NCBI GenBank assembly: GCA_038889235.1 | Contig: JAWAHN010000003.1 | Coordinates: 177,703 to 241,702 of the forward strand | Length of the DNA: 64,000 bases | Reading direction: 5' to 3' | Origin: Candidatus Jordarchaeales archaeon | GTDB taxonomy: Archaea; Asgardarchaeota; Jordiarchaeia; Jordiarchaeales; Freyrarchaeaceae | The notes under the pieces: generated by a model | What the model saw: only the letters and a program-made list of their open reading frames with translations | Told to the model about the DNA's origin: nothing | Databases searched by the model: none | Shown here: positions 60,871 to 64,000 of the stretch, piece by piece | Layout of the letters: every line of letters begins with the position of its first letter | Numbering within the stretch: the stretch's first letter is position 1 | Program-made: the position numbers and the translations under genes

Positions 60871-61200
60871 CCCGAAGAAGAGCCCAGATGGTTAAAGAGT
60901 GGAGGAAGTGGGCTGAGGGAATATGCAGAACTGTGAAGGAAATACTCCCCGAGGCTGAGGCTTACGTTATAGGTAGCGTCGCTAGAGGAGACGCTGTGGC
61001 CGCAAGCGATGTCGACCTTCTTATTGTTCTACTAGAAGTGCCTGAAAGAGCGCCTGGAAAGAGCCGAGATAGTGGTCGAGATAGAAGACAGATTCGGCCT
61101 CCCATGGGATGGACATCCATTCGAGTTCCATCTAGCCACAAAGGAGAAGGCAAAAGTCTGGCTTGAAAGAAGCAGGAAAAGCATAAAACTGACAGCGTAA
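60858..61200 (+). pseudogene. MNT nucleotidyltransferase with a frameshift
   Basis: From ATG 60858 the frame gives the MNT core AYVIGSVARGDAVAASDVDLLIV with both Asp present (quoted in part: GSVARGD and SDVDLLIV). After VPERA the phase changes near 61045. The continuation LERAEIVVEIEDRFG and PFEFHLATKEKAKVW ends at TAA 61198-61200 and is typical of the family's C-terminus. Pairing with the HEPN gene just upstream makes this a toxin-antitoxin-type module in which both genes carry frameshifts. Confidence 0.65.
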
Positions 61201-61892
61201 GAGGAGGAAACGCGTTAACATGGAAACTTGAATACATCAGCATGCTTCAAAACCCGTTCTATGCAAGTTGAATAAACAATGACGTGAAAACTCCTTTAAA
61301 TAAAAGTCATTACGCTGAGCTGGAAATTCCTCTCTACACTTACGCATCCCTTGCACGCTAATTGATGAAGTGACGCACCCTCCTCCCGGAGTTGGCGGAG
61401 CTTGCTCTTTAAATGGTAGCGTTAGCGTCTTCTGGCTGGATATTTGTAGTCGACGAACTCACAGTGAACGGTTGAGGCAAAAACTGTTGTGGCGCCAGTG
61501 ACGGGGTCGCCATCTACGTCCCTTTAAGCTTGCAATTAACTTTTGACGCACCATAGGTGGCGCTTACAGCTACTGGGAGACAACATTCTCTCCAAGACCC
61601 TTCAGAAAATCGTTTGGTGCGAGGAGTACGCTAAAGCTGAAGCCAAAGCCGGATAAGACCCGGTAGAGAATCCATGAAATAAAGGAGAACACAATGTAAA
61701 CCATTCCGGGAAACCTTCCTAACCATGCTCAACCTCAAATCCCACCAATAAAACTTCCTTATTTGTAAAAATTTTAGTTGTGTTAATGGTGGAACTATCG
61801 CTGCCACCAGCAGGGCGCTTAAATTAAATTGTGTTGTTCCAGACGTTGACCCTTGATGATGTTAGTGGTTTTGTGTCGCTTTAGTTTTTCAT
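61201..61892. other. 690-bp gap between facing HEPN/MNT modules
   Basis: No intact gene. A 31-codon relic on the minus strand at 61422-61523 is protein-like (GATTVFASTVHCEFVDYKYP) but has no start. T- and A-rich tracts at 61740-61790 may terminate transcripts. No known RNA was recognised. Confidence 0.4.
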
Positions 61893-62249
61893 TTAGTTAG
61901 GTGGGTTTTGCTGGTCTACTGGGAGATATTTTTTGATGAATTTTTTGTAGTGCTCCCATTGTTCTGGTTTTAGCATGTGGATTTCGAAGACGTCTCCTAT
62001 ACTTTTTCTCACCTCAACCTTGAACCTTAGATCTTTTTCTTTTTCAAGGTTTTCTGTTACGACCGCTATGTCTATGTCTGAAAGGGTTGGGTGGTAGTTT
62101 CCTTCGACAGCTGACCCAAAAACGTATACTTCCGCCTGGCCGAAAAATTTGAGGGCGGCTTCCTTTATTTTTCTGGCATACTCTAAATAGTTCTCGAAGT
62201 ACTTTCTTTTCTCTTCTTTTTCTTTTACAAGGTATTTTACGATATCCAT
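61893..62249 (-). CDS. MNT-type nucleotidyltransferase (HEPN partner)
   Basis: 118 aa. The catalytic motif is complete: VYVFGSAVEG, then SDIDIAVV with both Asp. A third acidic position is in FEIHMLKPEQW. MNT proteins of this type neutralise HEPN partners, in studied cases by adding AMP to a Tyr. The gene overlaps the upstream HEPN gene by 13 bases, the normal order for such modules. Confidence 0.87.
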   Translation of the reverse strand: MDIVKYLVKEKEEKRKYFENYLEYARKIKEAALKFFGQAEVYVFGSAVEGNYHPTLSDIDIAVVTENLEKEKDLRFKVEVRKSIGDVFEIHMLKPEQWEHYKKFIKKYLPVDQQNPPN

Positions 62250-62617
62250 TCTCTGAACTTCTCCTTGAACTTTTTCAGAGTGTTAAGCATTGCTTCGACT
62301 TCTCTTTTCGAGTAGTCTCTTGGAAAGTATCTAGAGAGGATGTATGCGTCTTCTATATCTCTAAGAATTATCTCGTTGTCTTCGAAGAATGCTTGAAAGT
62401 CGTTGTTTAAATTTGCCAGCTCTGAGAATAGCTTGGAGAGCTTATTTGTCCTCGGGAAGTACCCAAGTTCCTTCGCTAAAATGTACTTCAAGTAGAGTTG
62501 AAGGGACTGCTCAATATGAAAGGCGGACAGGTCGTACACGCCCTTATTGAAGAGCTCCACTGCTTCCTCTTCGAACTTCCTTGCCCTCTCGAGGAAAACC
62601 AAGATCTCTTCTCTCAT
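62237..62617 (-). CDS. HEPN-domain protein (MNT partner)
   Basis: 126 aa from ATG 62617. The helical pattern with YDLSAFHIEQSLQLYLKYIL, then IEDAYILSRYFPRDY, identifies a COG2250-type HEPN. The RX4-6H RNase motif of HepT toxins is not visible (the position reads SRYFPRDY), so RNase activity is uncertain. A longer frame reaches 62683, but the TATA-like GAGTATAAATG near 62697-62687 on the minus strand would leave those codons untranscribed. It is a probable toxin-antitoxin or nucleic-acid-sensing module with the overlapping MNT gene. Confidence 0.85.
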   Translation of the reverse strand: MREEILVFLERARKFEEEAVELFNKGVYDLSAFHIEQSLQLYLKYILAKELGYFPRTNKLSKLFSELANLNNDFQAFFEDNEIILRDIEDAYILSRYFPRDYSKREVEAMLNTLKKFKEKFREWIS

Positions 62618-63658
62618 GAAGAAGAATTCCCTCCAAAAAAGGTAAGAAGCCCAGAATATCCCATGAAAGTAGGGATTTTTCATTTATACTCGTTTTGTAG
62701 TACGAGGTACTGGGAAACAGGTGGTAGACGGACCGCGATGCGCAACCCACCTTTAGCCGAGATCTCAGGACCCACCTCGCAGGGAAGGCAGTTGGGAGGA
62801 ATGAGGCAGCTTAATGACAGACGGCAAGTTATACGCATCACTCTGTACTAGTAAGGGGCCGTTAGCAGAAATTTATTTTTTGTCAAATGTTTAGCTTGCA
62901 AGGTTGTTCGTTGCACTCTTAACGCATACCCCCACGCTTAAGCGTCTTGAATGATCACAGGTTGCCCTTCTCACAGAGGACATTCATTAACGTACCGTCG
63001 AAACAACTTATGTCTAGACCCCTCCACACCCCCTTTAACTCAGTTTCTCGACACTTGCTGAGGCACCCTTTGGGCTTTAAGTTTCATCTCTTTGCCTGCT
63101 ATTCTTATTGGTGGTTTTTCTTTTTTCGGGTTGTCCTTTGAAGATTATTATGTCGCTTATTGTTGGTAGTTTTCTGGCTATTGTGTCTAGTGTGTTTAGT
63201 ATGGTGTCTGCGGCCTTCTTCGGCATCTTGCCGAGCAGCTTCCCCCAATGTGGAAAGCTCCAGAAGAGGGATAACAAGTCGTAGTGGCCTGCTTTTCAAA
63301 GAAGTTCGTTTTTGCCAGCTACTGTTCAGTCCTTATAAATGTGGCGGCGACACATGTAGCGACGTCTTCGCCCTCGTTTCCATAAGTTTTCGCCCACGTG
63401 ACCCCGGAGAGTTTTTCTGTCTTTGAACTACTAGTTGTGGAGGCGTAATTATTATTGCTGTACCACTACCATGGGTAGCATAAACGCTAGCACAACCGTT
63501 ACGGTAGAAACCGTCGCCGAGTATTCTTCTATGTTTAACCTTAAGGTTTCATCCCTTATTGAATTATTGTGCTACTGGACGGTTGTGCAGTGGTCGTTGC
63601 ATTTTGACGCAAGTTTTATTTTTAACCATGGCTGGGAGTAAGTGGTGTGGTGGTTGTA
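62618..63658. other. 1-kb gap with only a weak small ORF
   Basis: No gene can be fully supported. A minus-strand frame at 63077-63277 has a protein-like C-terminal half (PKKAADTILNTLDTIARKLP, SDIIIFKGQ) ending in a very polar tail, and could be a small gene or the end of a lost one. An open stretch at 62720-62851 on the + strand is also fragmentary. T-rich sequence at 63105-63125 lies between. Confidence 0.35.
63611..63626 (+). promoter_or_regulatory. Promoter of the DUF998-like gene
   Basis: AAGTTTTATTTTTAAC is an AT-rich TATA-like element about 35-45 bases before ATG 63659. Confidence 0.4.
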
Positions 63659-64000
63659 ATGAGTGAGGCTGTGGAGAAACGCTGGCTTCTTATTTGCGGT
63701 GGCAGCATAGTTGCTTCGGCGCTCACCGGACTTCTGACGCTAGTCCTCGCAGTGGCCCTCTACACTTCTTCTCCCATAATGCCTGTATATCCGAAGTTCC
63801 TCCCTGTGGGTCTGACTTTTCCATGCATCAACGTCGGCTATAGTCCAACCTGGCAGTACATCAGCGAACTTGGAATGGGGCCTACAGCGCCCATATTCAA
63901 CACCGGGATGATCGCCGCGGGCTTGCTGGCTTTGCCAGCGTTCGTCGTCGCCCGTAAGGTGATAGGAAGCTCGCTCACGGCCACCCTAGGAATCCTGTTC
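63659..64000 (+). CDS. DUF998-like multi-spanning membrane protein (cut by window end)
   Basis: 114 codons are visible and the frame runs off the window. The first transmembrane helix (LLICGGSIVASALTGLLTLV) is followed by an outside loop containing YSPTWQYISELGMGPTAPIF. A second helix begins at FNTGMIAAGLLALPAFVV, with a third starting at the edge. The YISELG...PxxxFNxGxxxxG pattern is characteristic of DUF998 membrane proteins, whose role is unknown. ATG 63659 is the first start after the promoter. Confidence 0.7.
   Translation, partial: MSEAVEKRWLLICGGSIVASALTGLLTLVLAVALYTSSPIMPVYPKFLPVGLTFPCINVGYSPTWQYISELGMGPTAPIFNTGMIAAGLLALPAFVVARKVIGSSLTATLGILF

Noticed and set aside
62720-62851. Possible transposase tail upstream of the HEPN gene
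   Set aside because: The frame is protein-like only in part and carries no TnpB or other transposase motif.
63435-63641. 68-codon frame before the DUF998-like gene
   Set aside because: It contains the DUF998 promoter and lacks a ribosome site; the translation is not protein-like.
1-64000. tRNA, rRNA and CRISPR repeats
   Set aside because: No T-loop/anticodon pattern in a gap, no rRNA core sequence and no regularly spaced direct repeats were found by reading; a covariance-model scan could still find an intron-containing tRNA.

Overview
The window looks like the chromosome of a hyperthermophilic archaeon. It encodes reverse gyrase (a hyperthermophile marker), KaiC-like RecA ATPases, a HerA/NurA pair, a tungsten-type aldehyde ferredoxin oxidoreductase, V4R-domain proteins, MNT/HEPN modules and archaeal BRE/TATA promoters. 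Base composition is moderate and TTG/GTG starts behind strong GGAGG-type Shine-Dalgarno sites are common. A deep Thermoproteota/TACK lineage is the best guess. No rRNA or tRNA gene was found to place it further.

Layout. 0-7.4 kb is a decayed accessory stretch: a TnpB pseudogene, a broken surface-protein gene whose expected start codon reads ACG, an unknown gene, a lone nucleotidyltransferase without catalytic Asp, and an HSL-family esterase. 7.4-15.9 kb holds a stand-alone CooS-type CO dehydrogenase with altered metal ligands, facing a seven-gene trpEGDCFBA operon whose promoter carries two TGTACA boxes like the archaeal TrpY operator. 16-21.3 kb has a four-gene nitroreductase/SCP2 operon, a ferredoxin, a P-loop ATPase and an ABC exporter. 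21.3-31.2 kb is DNA-processing: PdeM-like phosphoesterase plus Lhr helicase, and a HerA plus enlarged NurA-like pair, followed by an Fe-S protein. 31.7-37.6 kb has small membrane proteins, two DGC-domain proteins and two KaiC-like ATPases. 37.7-43 kb is redox metabolism (MDR dehydrogenase, ferredoxin plus AOR), an ADP-ribosylglycohydrolase and a secreted papain-like amidase. 43.3-53.4 kb has an MrfA-like helicase back-to-back with reverse gyrase, a TldD-like protease, PyrE, and a divergent pair made of a winged-helix regulator and a winged-helix/Fe-S protein. 53.5-59.7 kb is an orphan NorD/CbbO-like VWA protein with its NorQ/CbbQ-like AAA+ partner and two V4R proteins. 59.8-64 kb has a phosphoribosyltransferase, one broken and one intact HEPN/MNT module facing each other, and the start of a DUF998 membrane protein.

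The strongest leads are: the CooS with Glu in place of a C-cluster Cys and a rearranged D-cluster motif; the TRP-box promoter with a possible Trp-containing leader peptide; the orphan NorQ/NorD-like machine next to V4R sensors; the HerA with a winged-helix-containing NurA; and a gene-internal drift from T-ending to A-ending codons seen in all six genes I tallied by hand. Several 400-900 bp gaps hold only gene relics. No CRISPR array, tRNA, rRNA or intact insertion sequence was found.
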